Positions 7,096 through 14,959 of a stretch of 18,764 bases of DNA are shown in pieces (positions within the stretch are counted from its first letter, which is position 1; each line of letters begins with the position of its first letter). Made by a program: the position numbers and the translations under genes. The notes below the pieces were generated by a model. It was not told where the DNA came from. It made no database searches and saw only the letters and a program-made list of their open reading frames with translations. Origin of the DNA: Actinomycetota bacterium (lineage in GTDB: Bacteria; Actinomycetota; Geothermincolia; Fen-727; Anoxymicrobiaceae); the NCBI GenBank assembly GCA_018894655.1, contig JAHIPE010000275.1, forward strand, positions 1 through 18,764, written 5' to 3'.

Positions 7096-7749
7096 TCAGA
7101 GGGAAGCGTCCTCGCGGAGGATCTTCCCGGTGCCACTACAGTTCTTGCAGGATACCTGCACGTTGTCGCGGCACCACTTGAAGCCGTTGTCGTTGCAGTT
7201 GGAATACTCATTCACCCAACCCTTTCCAACGCATACGGGGCAGGTAATGAACTTGGAGCCCCTGCTGACGATCAGCTTCACAGGGGAGGAGAGGCAACAC
7301 TCGGTGCCGGCGCCGGGCTCGAGCGACGCCACCGCCCCATTGGCCACTGACTCGTCGTACTCTCGCTCGACCACCACCTCGAGGCCCATCGAGCCAAGTA
7401 TCTCTATCGCTTCCGGTTCGATTGTCCCGGTGAGGTTCGGTACCTCGACCGCCATCACCAACTGGACCGGCGATCCCTCCTTTATCTCGTTCCCGGCCGG
7501 GGGCTCCGTGTAGCAAACGAAGCAGCCCCCGGCCGCGGCCACGTCCCCTTCCGCTACAAGGCCCACCTCGTCCAGCGCCTTTTTCGCTTCGGCCTCGCTC
7601 ATGCCCTCGACCCGGGGAACCAGCACGGTCTTTTCCATGCACCCGGAGAGTGACAGGAGCGCGGCGCCGAGCAGCGCCAGGGCTATCGCGATGGCTACAC
7701 CTCGACTGAACCGAATACTGACCGACCTCCTTCTCGCTTTCGCACCCAC
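7096..7749 (-). CDS. Lipoprotein with two PASTA domains and a DnaJ-like zinc-binding tail
   Basis: 217 residues from the GTG at 7749. A signal segment (GVAIAIALALLGAALLSLSGC) ends in a lipobox, LSGC, with the lipidated cysteine at 37, so the rest should lie outside the membrane. Residues 41-100 and 101-164 are two PASTA-type repeats (VPRVEGMSEAEAKKAL and VPNLTGTIEPEAIEIL), known from kinases and transpeptidases that bind cell-wall fragments. Residues 170-208 hold two CxxCxGxG motifs (CPVCVGKG, CKNCSGTG), as in the DnaJ zinc domain, which would form one zinc site. Extra cysteine pairs are at 76/79 and 151/152. No kinase or penicillin-binding domain is attached. An alternative start is ATT at 7716-7714, which sits nine bases after a perfect AGAAGGAGG. 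A cell-wall sensing role is inference. Confidence 0.8.
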   Translation of the reverse strand: MGAKARRRSVSIRFSRGVAIAIALALLGAALLSLSGCMEKTVLVPRVEGMSEAEAKKALDEVGLVAEGDVAAAGGCFVCYTEPPAGNEIKEGSPVQLVMAVEVPNLTGTIEPEAIEILGSMGLEVVVEREYDESVANGAVASLEPGAGTECCLSSPVKLIVSRGSKFITCPVCVGKGWVNEYSNCNDNGFKWCRDNVQVSCKNCSGTGKILREDASL

Positions 7750-7757
7750 TTGCTCCT

Positions 7758-7763
7758 ATTTTA
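7758..7763 (-). promoter_or_regulatory. Possible -10 box for the PASTA lipoprotein gene
   Basis: TAAAAT reads on the minus strand, matching TATAAT at five of six positions. Transcription would begin near 7750. This is right at the GTG start, or about 34 bases before the ATT alternative that has a proper Shine-Dalgarno site. No convincing -35 was found. Confidence 0.35.
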
Positions 7764-7794
7764 CCTTCTCGTTGGCCCCTATTGTTACCTTCCG

Positions 7795-7823
7795 TTTCAA
7801 CCACCGGCGGTATCGGGTATAAT
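7795..7823 (+). promoter_or_regulatory. Promoter for the plus-strand gene run
   Basis: An exact TATAAT lies at 7818-7823, with TTTCAA 17 bases upstream (7795-7800), a weak -35 at correct spacing. Transcription would start near 7830, about 40 bases before the TTG start at 7872. This also argues against the upstream in-frame TTG at 7782 as the start. Confidence 0.6.
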
Positions 7824-7871
7824 CCAATCGCAGTTCAAGCGTTTGGCGCCTACACAATCCCGGAGGTGTTG

Positions 7872-8843
7872 TTGGGAGAGTTCAGGTTGGAGGGCGGCTC
7901 CGTTGACGCGGCCTCGCTCCAGGAGAATGTCGCACGCAGGGTGGAGGAACGCAGGCAGGCGGGTGTCTACACCCACGAGGTGGAGTCGCGCCTGGCCGAA
8001 CTCCTCCCTGACGAGGAGGAGTCCGGCGGCCTGCCTCCGGCCCCGGCGCTTGACTACGCCGCCACCCGCGCCTTTTCCGCCTGGGAGGTCACCACCGCGT
8101 ACCCCGTGGATACCGAGAAGCGTCTTGTCCGCCCCCTGGTCATGCTGGTGAAAAGGCTGGCACGCCTGTGGGCGCGCATTGCCGTAGGTCCGATGCAGAG
8201 GGAGCAGACCGCGTTCAACCGGCACGTAGCCATGGCGCTTCAGGCCCTGCGCGAGCATGCCATCACCTCCCGGGCCAGGGCGAAGGCGGCCGAGGAGGAC
8301 CTCTGCCGGCTGGCCGGGTCGCTTATCCACGAAGGTGAAGCGCGGGCGATGAGTTCGGCGGTGGTAGAAGCGCTCGGGGGAGCAAGCCGTGTGGCGGTCC
8401 TGGGCCCGTGCCCGGTGGGCCTGGTGAACGCGCTGGGAGAAAACGGCATGAACGTGCTGAAGGTATCCCCGGGGTCCAGTTGGGACGACCGCGCCGCCGG
8501 AGGCACCGGAACGCTTTCAACCGGCCCCGTCTCCTTCCTCTGGCAGGTGGAAGAGAAGAGCCTGGAAGCGGTGCTCTTGAGCGATCTCGCCTTCTGGCTC
8601 AGGCCGGAGGCGCTGGTCGGCCTCTCCCGCAGGTCGTACCTCGCTCTTCAGGCGGGCGGCGCAATCGCGGTGGCGGTCCACCGTTACGCCCTGGGAGGCC
8701 CCGCCCCCGCCTGGTGCGATCCCGCGGCGGTCGAAAAGGCGCTCGAACTCGCCGGTTTCACCGGGATCTCCACCAACGCTCTACCCGAAGGCTGCCCGGG
8801 AGACGGCCCGGCGGGCTTCGTCACGTCGGCCCGCAAAAGGTGA
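7872..8843 (+). CDS. Polysaccharide-cluster protein with a degenerate methyltransferase-like domain
   Basis: 323 residues from TTG at 7872, chosen because GGAGG at 7862-7866 is five bases upstream and the promoter lies between this site and earlier in-frame starts. Residues 18-45 are a charged helix (VARRVEERRQAGVYTHEVESRL). Residues 60-126 carry the same pattern as the small protein at 4090-4560: a WEV, a KRLARLW amphipathic helix, a conserved Pro and FN. Residues 174-300 look like a Rossmann fold (VAVLGPCPVG, then SLEAVLLSDLAFWL, then AGGAIAVAVH). This follows a class I methyltransferase layout, but the glycine-rich SAM loop (normally D/E-x-G-x-G-x-G) is replaced by LGPCPVG. It is probably a non-catalytic relative. 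It is first in a run of glycan genes, 12 bases before the next. Confidence 0.75.
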   Translation: MGEFRLEGGSVDAASLQENVARRVEERRQAGVYTHEVESRLAELLPDEEESGGLPPAPALDYAATRAFSAWEVTTAYPVDTEKRLVRPLVMLVKRLARLWARIAVGPMQREQTAFNRHVAMALQALREHAITSRARAKAAEEDLCRLAGSLIHEGEARAMSSAVVEALGGASRVAVLGPCPVGLVNALGENGMNVLKVSPGSSWDDRAAGGTGTLSTGPVSFLWQVEEKSLEAVLLSDLAFWLRPEALVGLSRRSYLALQAGGAIAVAVHRYALGGPAPAWCDPAAVEKALELAGFTGISTNALPEGCPGDGPAGFVTSARKR

Positions 8844-8855
8844 CGGGAGAGCCAG

Positions 8856-10052
8856 TTGCCGGTAGCACCAGCCACCGATTTCCACCCCGCTTTCGTTGTC
8901 CCCCGCTACGGGGAGGAGGTTATCGGGGGAGCTGAGAGCCTGGCCCGCCTCACCGCCGAGGAGCTTTCCCTCCGCGGGTACCGTGTCAGCGTGCTCACCA
9001 CCCGGGCCATGGACCATCACGCCTGGAAGAACCACTACCCGGCCGGGGAGTCGGTGCAAAACGGGGTGAAGGTCACCCGCTTTTCCGCCGAGACCCGGCT
9101 TGGGAACCCCGCCCTGGACCGCGTCACCCGGTCGATCTCCGAAGGAGTGCGCCTGAGCGAGGATGAACAGGCCGTTTGGCTTGAAGGGGTGGTCACCAGC
9201 GAGGGGCTATTCCGGCACATAAGGGAGAACTCGGGAAAGTACTCCCATCTCATATTCCTGCCGTACCTCTTCGGGACGACATACTTCGGCTCGAGAATCA
9301 TCCCCGAGCGCTCCTACATAATCCCGTGCCTGCACGATGAGCCGTTCGCCCACCAACTGCTCATCACGCGGATGCTCACCTCGGTTAGGGGCCTTATCTT
9401 CAACAGCCCCGGTGAGAGGCGGCTCGCGTCGCGCCTTCTGGGCATTGACGACCCCGGGCCGGTGGTGGGCATGGGGTTCTACCCTGGAGGGGGCGACCCC
9501 AACGCCTTTTGGGACCGCTACCCGGTGAGGGGGGATTTCCTGCTGTACGCCGGCAGGCGGGAGGCCGGGAAGAACACCCCGCTGCTGGTTGACTACTTCC
9601 GCCGTTTCGCCGCCTCCCGGCCGGCCGCGGCGTCCCTTGTCCTCATCGGCGCCGGTGACGTGCGGGTGCCCCCGGACTCCTCCCACCTCATCTTCGACCT
9701 TGGAACAGTCACCGAGCAGGAGAAGTGGGACGGCTACGCCGCCGCGCGGGTCTTCTGCCAGCCCTCGGTGAACGAGAGCCTCTCGATAGTGCTGCTGGAG
9801 GCCTGGCTCGCCTCCCGGCCGGCGCTGGTGAACCGCGACTGCGAGGTGACCCGGGAGCACGTGCGGGCAAGCGGGGGCGGCCTGACGTTCGGCGATTACC
9901 CGGAGTTCGCCGAGGCTCTCCTGGCGCTGCTGGAGGACCGGGAACGGGCGGAGCGCCTGGGTGAGGCCGGGCGGCGCTACGTCGAGGAAGAGTATAATTG
10001 GGACTCGGTCATCAAGCGACTACTCGACGCCCTGGGAGTGGATGACAGTTGA
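8856..10052 (+). CDS. GT4 family glycosyltransferase
   Basis: 398 residues, GT-B fold. The N-terminal domain has VVPRYGEEVIGGAESLARLT with the GGAE acceptor loop, and VSVLTTRAMDHHAW. The C-terminal domain begins around DFLLYAGRREAGKNTPLLVDYF and has NESLSIVLLEAW with the E-x7-E pair intact. The start is TTG at 8856-8858 with GGGAGAG a few bases upstream. It overlaps the next gene by four bases (TTGA), so coupling is likely. A cytoplasmic transferase acting on a surface glycan precursor is the natural role; the donor sugar cannot be told. Confidence 0.88.
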   Translation: MPVAPATDFHPAFVVPRYGEEVIGGAESLARLTAEELSLRGYRVSVLTTRAMDHHAWKNHYPAGESVQNGVKVTRFSAETRLGNPALDRVTRSISEGVRLSEDEQAVWLEGVVTSEGLFRHIRENSGKYSHLIFLPYLFGTTYFGSRIIPERSYIIPCLHDEPFAHQLLITRMLTSVRGLIFNSPGERRLASRLLGIDDPGPVVGMGFYPGGGDPNAFWDRYPVRGDFLLYAGRREAGKNTPLLVDYFRRFAASRPAAASLVLIGAGDVRVPPDSSHLIFDLGTVTEQEKWDGYAAARVFCQPSVNESLSIVLLEAWLASRPALVNRDCEVTREHVRASGGGLTFGDYPEFAEALLALLEDRERAERLGEAGRRYVEEEYNWDSVIKRLLDALGVDDS

Positions 10053-11131
10053 GGGTATGGCAGTTGTGCGCGCGCCTGGAGTACGGTGACGCGGTCAGCA
10101 ACCACGTGATGGAGATCGACCGCGCGCTTGCCTCCTGGGGGTTCGAGACCGGTATCTTCGCGAACACCCGGGACGAGTTCGGGCGGCAGGCCGCCCGGCC
10201 GGACGAGGAGTACTCATCGGTCATGGAGTCGGGAGAAGACCTCCTCATCTACCATTACTCCCTGTTCTGCCCCAACTACCGGCAGTACCTGGAATCGAGG
10301 AACCGGCGCATACTCGTCTACCATAACATCACCCCCCCGGAGTTCTTCGCCGCTTACGACAAGGGGGTAGCGGAGTTCTGCCGCCTGGGCCGCGAGCTCC
10401 TCCCCGAGCTGGCCGACTGCGATCTGGCACTGGGCGACTCCGAGTTCAACCGGCTGGAGCTCGTCGGGGCGGGGTTCGACCCGGAGAAGACCGCGGTCCT
10501 GCCGATATTCGTGGACTACCGGGGGTTGCTGGGGCAGGAGGGCGGAAGGGGGCCGATGGCCGCCTGGAAGAGCGCCTTCAAGGTCCTTTTCGTAGGCAGG
10601 GCGGTGCCCAACAAGCGCCTCGAGGACGTGCTGAGGGCCTTCTACTACTACAACCGCTGCATCGACGCATCCTCGCACCTGTTCCTGGTGGGGCCTTCAT
10701 GGGTCGAGGGCTACGACGCCCGGCTACAGTGGCTGGTGGACTCCTTCGGCTTGTATGGCAACGTGCACTTCACCGGGCGGGTGAGCGATGCCGACCTCGC
10801 CGCCTGCTACAGGGACGCGGACCTCTTTCTCTCGATGAGCGAGCACGAGGGTTTCGGTGTGCCGCTGGTGGAGAGCATGGCGTTCGACCTGCCGGTGCTG
10901 GCTTACTCCTCCACCGCCATCCCTTACACCCTGGGCGGAGCCGGGGTAACGTTCAGCGACAAGGATTTCCCCCGCGTCGGCGAGCTCATGGGTATCATGC
11001 GCTCCGATAGCGGGCTGCGCCGGGCGGTTATCGAGGGGCAGCGCGGGCGGCTTGCCCATTTCGCGCCATCCCCCCTCAGGGAAACGCTAAAGGGCTACCT
11101 GGACCGGGTGCTGGTGGAATCAGGATGGTAG
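10049..11131 (+). CDS. GT4 family glycosyltransferase
   Basis: 360 residues. The N-terminal half is short, with RVWQLCARLEYGDAVSNHV, LLIYHYSLFCPNY and ILVYHNITPPEFF, a pattern common in GT4 mannosyltransferase-like enzymes. The C-terminal half has VLFVGRAVPNKRLEDVLRAF and SEHEGFGVPLVESMAFDLPV with a complete E-x7-E pair. Start is TTG at 10049-10051, the T-T-G of the TTGA that also holds the TGA stop of the preceding gene; a GGGAG lies ten bases upstream. It overlaps the next gene by seven bases. Substrate not determinable. Confidence 0.89.
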   Translation: MRVWQLCARLEYGDAVSNHVMEIDRALASWGFETGIFANTRDEFGRQAARPDEEYSSVMESGEDLLIYHYSLFCPNYRQYLESRNRRILVYHNITPPEFFAAYDKGVAEFCRLGRELLPELADCDLALGDSEFNRLELVGAGFDPEKTAVLPIFVDYRGLLGQEGGRGPMAAWKSAFKVLFVGRAVPNKRLEDVLRAFYYYNRCIDASSHLFLVGPSWVEGYDARLQWLVDSFGLYGNVHFTGRVSDADLAACYRDADLFLSMSEHEGFGVPLVESMAFDLPVLAYSSTAIPYTLGGAGVTFSDKDFPRVGELMGIMRSDSGLRRAVIEGQRGRLAHFAPSPLRETLKGYLDRVLVESGW

Positions 11132-12219
11132 ATATTCCCGCTGAAGTGGTGGTATCGGGCGAATCTTTCCCGAGAATCCGGGTAGACGTCCCCGGCGGCG
11201 CCCTGGATGTCTCCATCCTCCGGCGGGTCGCGGGTGGCGATGACGGCGAAACGCTTGGGTCCTGGTCGTTCGAGGGCGTGCGGCCCGGGCCCGCGGACCT
11301 GGTGATCGACTGGCTCGCCGGGGGCGAGGGGCTCCTCAGCATCTACTACGCCGACGGGGAGAGGTGGCCGGGGGCGGTCCGTGCCTCCCGCGACCCGGAT
11401 GTCGTGATATCACCTGACATGGCGATAAGAATCGCCTCCGCCGAGGACTCATGGGATATCCCGGTGAAGGTAGCCGACACGTCGCTGCTGGAGCGCTACT
11501 ACCGGCAGGGCTCCCACCAGGACGAATACGTGACCGAGCACCCGTTCTTCCACTCGTTTCACCAGGCACGCCTGCGGACACTGGGGCGCCTTTTTAACAC
11601 CTACATCAGGCCGGGAAGCATGGTTCTCGACGTCGGCTCCGGCTACAGCATCTTCTTCCTGTTGTCCACGGACTGGGATTTCGACATCACCTGCTGCGAC
11701 CTGGACTCGGCGGCGATGGAGAAGATGCGCGGGCTGGTGCCGGAGTGGAAGTGGGTCGTCGCCGACGCGGCGCGCCTGCCGTGGAGCGACGGTGTGTTCG
11801 ACACGGTCTACGCCGGGGAGATAATCGAACACGTGCCGGACCCCACCGCCGCGCTGTGTGAGTGGCGGAGGGTCCTTGCCCCGGGCGGCACCCTGATACT
11901 GTCAACCCCCAACCGGGACCGCCTGCTGGCGAAGACCAACCACCGGGCGATGCCGGTTCACCCGGAACACATCGTGGAGATGAACCTGGGGGAGACCAGG
12001 TCGTTGCTCTCCTCCAACGGGTTCGAGGTCCAAAAGGAGACCGGCATCTACCTGGAGTGGATCCTAAACTGGTGGAGGCCCCCCGGTAAGAGGGTGGACT
12101 GGCTGACCGCGCGGCTCACGTCCCCCCGGTTTGGTTTCCTCTACCGGTTATCCATGGAGTTGGGGCGCCTTGCCCCGTCGGTCGCCTACGACCTGGTGCT
12201 GGTATGCAGGAAGAGGTAG
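11125..12219 (+). CDS. SAM-dependent methyltransferase with an unrecognised N-terminal domain
   Basis: 364 residues, ATG at 11125 inside the last codons of the preceding gene. Residues 1-115 are a beta-rich stretch (IPAEVVVSGESFPRIRVDVP, VVISPDMAIRIASAED) that I do not recognise; it could be a small sandwich used for binding. Residues 120-250 are a class I methyltransferase: MVLDVGSGYS (166-175, SAM loop), CCDLDS (acidic end of strand 2), VVADAARLPWSDGVFDTVYAGEIIEHV and VLAPGGTLILSTPN. This is the Methyltransf_11 type, usually methylating small molecules, sugars or lipids. The C-terminal 110 residues are an extension with hydrophobic, Trp-rich parts (LEWILNWWRPPGK) that may touch the membrane. 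Placed among glycosyltransferases, it could cap or decorate the glycan; that is inference. Confidence 0.87.
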   Translation: MVDIPAEVVVSGESFPRIRVDVPGGALDVSILRRVAGGDDGETLGSWSFEGVRPGPADLVIDWLAGGEGLLSIYYADGERWPGAVRASRDPDVVISPDMAIRIASAEDSWDIPVKVADTSLLERYYRQGSHQDEYVTEHPFFHSFHQARLRTLGRLFNTYIRPGSMVLDVGSGYSIFFLLSTDWDFDITCCDLDSAAMEKMRGLVPEWKWVVADAARLPWSDGVFDTVYAGEIIEHVPDPTAALCEWRRVLAPGGTLILSTPNRDRLLAKTNHRAMPVHPEHIVEMNLGETRSLLSSNGFEVQKETGIYLEWILNWWRPPGKRVDWLTARLTSPRFGFLYRLSMELGRLAPSVAYDLVLVCRKR

Positions 12220-13709
12220 CCGGCGGCGGTGCACGCTCCATAGGGGCCGAGGAACAGGGGGGTTGGGCATCAGCGTGGATGCGGGTGCCGGCCAGGTCCC
12301 GGACCGCCATAGTCATCTTCGCCCTGTGCCTTCTCGTCTATACGCTGCTCCTGCTCCTGTTCCCCCGCTACAAGGGCTCATCCACCACCCAGGGCGATGA
12401 GCCCCATTACCTGGTAATCACCGAGAGCATCATCAGGGACGGCGACCTCCACCTGGCCAACAACTACGAGTTCGAGCAGTACGCCCCGTACTTCGAGCAG
12501 GACATCATGATGCTGCACGTAACGCGGGACAACGTCTCGACCCACCCCATGTTCCTTTCCCTGTTCGTGCTTCCCGGCTTCTGGCTTTTCGGGTACAAGG
12601 GCGCGGCGTTCACGATGATACTGCTCGCCTGCGGCGCGGCCGCCCTGACGTTCGCTACCGCGGACCGGTTCGCGACCCGGAAGGTGGCGGCGGGGGTGAC
12701 GCTGTTCGGGTTCCTCAGCTACCCGCTGCTCTTTTACTCCCGGATCATCTACCCTGAGACGGCCGCCGTGTTTTTCCTCGCACTTGGAACCTGGAGCGCC
12801 TGGCGGCTGAAGGAGTCCGGGCGGCCCCTTTTCGCCTTCCTGGGAGGTCTGTCGGCCGGGCTGGTGATACTCTTTCACCCCAAGTACATCGCCATCTCGA
12901 TCGCGCTCTTCGTCCTGTTCCTCATAGTCACTCCCGGCAGGACGCGCCGGCTCCTTGCCTGGTGGCTGCTTCCGGCCGCGTTGTCGCTCGCGACGCTGCT
13001 CCTGCTGACCGGCATCACCTACGGCCCCAACCTTCTCGAGGGGCTCACCGCCTCGGGGGGGAGCAAGTTCCAGGGCGGATTCTGGGGGACTAACTCGGTG
13101 TGGGGCATACCGGGGCTGTTCCTGGACCGGGCCTGGGGGCTGCTCATATTCGCGCCCCTGTACCTCCTGTTCCCCGTCGGCCTCGCCCTTCAAAACAACC
13201 GCCTGGAGTGGGAGCGCTGGTGGGCCTTCTTCCCCCTGTGCATCGGCCTGCACGCCCTGTTCCTGGGCACCTTCCAGTCGTGGAACGGCGGGGCGGCCCC
13301 GGTGCAACGGTACCTGGTCCCCCTGGCGCCTCTGCTCCTCATATGCGTCGCGGTGTACATCGATCGTTGCGCGTCAAAGTTCGCCCACGGCGCCGCCGCC
13401 GCTTTCGCGCTGCTACAGATAGTGACAACGATCTGGGCGTTCCGGTTCATGGTGGGGGCGTTTGGGATGGAGAACACCGACAACATCTTCTTCGTCCACT
13501 TCCTGGGGGAAGGAGCGGTGAAGCGTTTCCTGATGTTCGTGTTCCCCCTGTACCACCCGGGAAGCCCCAGGGCGGTCCTGCTCACGGTCGCCTGGATACT
13601 CCTGTACGCGGCCGCCATCTACGCGGCCAGGCGCTACTACCTGAACCACGGGGGCGGCAGGGTCTCACCTGTCGTCGACATCCGTCCGTTCCAGAGGCTG
13701 ACCTCATAA
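12204..13709 (+). CDS. Polytopic GT-C-like membrane glycosyltransferase
   Basis: 501 residues with about ten or more hydrophobic segments. The first outside loop has QGDEPHYLVITESIIRDGDL, with Asp65/Glu66 in the place of the catalytic acid of PMT/ArnT-like GT-C enzymes. The first helix is TAIVIFALCLLVYTLLLLLF. Such proteins use polyprenyl-phosphate sugars on the outer side of the membrane. The ATG at 12204 overlaps the methyltransferase gene by 16 bases. A later in-frame ATG (codon 26, 12279) is also possible, as the first 25 residues are rich in Gly, Ala and Glu and look unstructured. It is the last gene of the plus-strand run and ends six bases before the terminator stem. Confidence 0.86.
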   Translation: MQEEVAGGGARSIGAEEQGGWASAWMRVPARSRTAIVIFALCLLVYTLLLLLFPRYKGSSTTQGDEPHYLVITESIIRDGDLHLANNYEFEQYAPYFEQDIMMLHVTRDNVSTHPMFLSLFVLPGFWLFGYKGAAFTMILLACGAAALTFATADRFATRKVAAGVTLFGFLSYPLLFYSRIIYPETAAVFFLALGTWSAWRLKESGRPLFAFLGGLSAGLVILFHPKYIAISIALFVLFLIVTPGRTRRLLAWWLLPAALSLATLLLLTGITYGPNLLEGLTASGGSKFQGGFWGTNSVWGIPGLFLDRAWGLLIFAPLYLLFPVGLALQNNRLEWERWWAFFPLCIGLHALFLGTFQSWNGGAAPVQRYLVPLAPLLLICVAVYIDRCASKFAHGAAAAFALLQIVTTIWAFRFMVGAFGMENTDNIFFVHFLGEGAVKRFLMFVFPLYHPGSPRAVLLTVAWILLYAAAIYAARRYYLNHGGGRVSPVVDIRPFQRLTS

Positions 13710-13714
13710 GCAAC

Positions 13715-13752
13715 AAAACGCAAGATGGTACCAGGTACCATCTTGCGTTTTT
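13715..13752. terminator. Bidirectional Rho-independent terminator between converging genes
   Basis: An 18-base arm (13715-13732) is followed by one base and then its exact complement (13734-13751). The centre is GGTACCAGGTACC, and the ends are A-rich on the left and T-rich on the right, so a U-tract follows the stem in both directions. It serves the GT-C gene on the plus strand and the 13751-13978 gene on the minus strand, whose TAA stop overlaps the stem. Confidence 0.92.
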
Positions 13753-13978
13753 ACTCGCGATGGGGAGGTCTTTGAAGCAGGCGTGAGGCGGCGCCAAGCA
13801 CCAGGAAGACCGGGAGCAGGGCGATAAGGGCCGCGGCCTGGAGCCTCTTCCAGAACATGTGGCGCTCATCGGGGTTGAGGCTCCGGTAGCTACGGGCGTC
13901 GGCAACGAACCGCCTGACCCCCCCATAGACAATCATCGCCAGTTCTCGCAAGAGGTTCAGCCCTCCTATAGCTTCCAT
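13751..13978 (-). CDS. Small single-pass membrane protein, function unknown
   Basis: 75 residues from ATG at 13978, overlapping the end of the methyltransferase gene by 13 bases. It has an N-terminal helix-like part (LLRELAMIVYGGVRRFV), a charged middle (NPDERHMFWKRL) and one membrane segment (AAALIALLPVFLVLGAAS), then a basic tail. The Shine-Dalgarno site for the ATG is poor; a GGAGG inside the frame lies ten bases before an in-frame TTG at 13951-13949, which would give a protein of 66 residues. I recognise no family. The overlap with the methyltransferase and the shared promoter and terminator support a real, co-expressed gene. Confidence 0.6.
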   Translation of the reverse strand: MEAIGGLNLLRELAMIVYGGVRRFVADARSYRSLNPDERHMFWKRLQAAALIALLPVFLVLGAASRLLQRPPHRE

Positions 13979-14952
13979 CCGACGGCCAGGAACTCGTTTC
14001 CGTAGCCGCGGTCGTTGGGCAACGCGTCGGCCAGGTCGAGCATCCGGCGAACCGCCCTGAACACCCGTGGCCTTCGCAGTAAAAGGAATACGGCCCCGGG
14101 GAGCATCTCATCGAACATCAGGGTGTAGAGCGTGTGCACGACTATGGTATCTACGCGTGTCAGCCCCGCCCCCTCCAGGTAGGAGGCAAGCTGCGGCGGG
14201 GAGAGGAACCTCTCCCGGTCGTGCCCCCAGAGTTTCTCCACCCCCAGGTCGTACCGTTCGCCGGAGGTGACCCTCTGCCACCAGTGCCAGCTCCAGGTGT
14301 CGTTCCTGCACGGCGTATAGATAAGCACCCGGCCCCCCGGCTTCAGGACCCGGGCAATCTCCTGGACCATGCGGACGGGGTCGGAAACGTGCTCGATAAC
14401 GCCGTAGCTGACGACGATGTCAAAGGCGGCGTCCTTGATAGGAAGCTTGAGGGCATCGGCCACGTAGTAGTCGTTGCCGCAGGGGTTGTACGCTGAAGCC
14501 GCCCCGACCGCCGCCCGGCTGAAATCAATACCTACCCCGCTGGTGCCGTAGATGGCGTTCATCGAGTTGAGGACCATCCCCACGCTGCACCCGACGTCCA
14601 GTACCGACTCGCCCGGGAGGGGCGCGAGCATATCGGTAACCTCGCGGCATCTCACCCCAAGCCAGCTGGGCGTGATCAGGCCGTGCTCCCTCGCAATATC
14701 AAGGCACTGGTCGGCTTGCCGCCTTGCCTCCTCCGGCCCCCCGTACCGGGGCACATCTTTCGTCTCCGGCTCCTCATCGTAGATGTCGTGCTGCCATCTG
14801 GCGAAATCGTCCAGCGTGGTGGAGTCAACGAAGTCGACTACGCCGAGGGGCAAAGGGAAAACCGCTCCGCATTCATCGCAGGCAAAATGGGGGGCGACTT
14901 CCGCCCCCGAATCAACAGGTCCGTGACAGGCTGGACAGCATAAGTAATCCAT
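13966..14952 (-). CDS. Zinc-ribbon class I SAM methyltransferase
   Basis: 328 residues. The N-terminus is a Trm112-like zinc ribbon: CPAC (6-9) and CDEC (25-28), followed by VFPLPLGVVDFV. The methyltransferase core has SVLDVGCSVG (116-125, SAM loop), GVGIDFSRAAVGAA, VADALKLPIKDAAFDIVVSYGVIEHV and RVLKPGGRVLIYTPC. The C-terminal 80 residues hold a hydrophobic stretch (LYTLMFDEMLPGAVFLLLRR) that may rest on the membrane. Such zinc-ribbon methyltransferases often lie in surface-polysaccharide and lipid loci. The ATG at 14952 has no Shine-Dalgarno site, but a good promoter ends seven bases before it. Substrate unknown. Confidence 0.88.
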   Translation of the reverse strand: MDYLCCPACHGPVDSGAEVAPHFACDECGAVFPLPLGVVDFVDSTTLDDFARWQHDIYDEEPETKDVPRYGGPEEARRQADQCLDIAREHGLITPSWLGVRCREVTDMLAPLPGESVLDVGCSVGMVLNSMNAIYGTSGVGIDFSRAAVGAASAYNPCGNDYYVADALKLPIKDAAFDIVVSYGVIEHVSDPVRMVQEIARVLKPGGRVLIYTPCRNDTWSWHWWQRVTSGERYDLGVEKLWGHDRERFLSPPQLASYLEGAGLTRVDTIVVHTLYTLMFDEMLPGAVFLLLRRPRVFRAVRRMLDLADALPNDRGYGNEFLAVGWKL

Positions 14953-14959
14953 GCCGCTT

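Noticed and set aside
12378..13307. Minus-strand open frame of 309 codons opposite the GT-C gene at 12204-13709
   Set aside because: Low-complexity Arg/Glu/Gln/Gly composition and no start context; antisense artefact.
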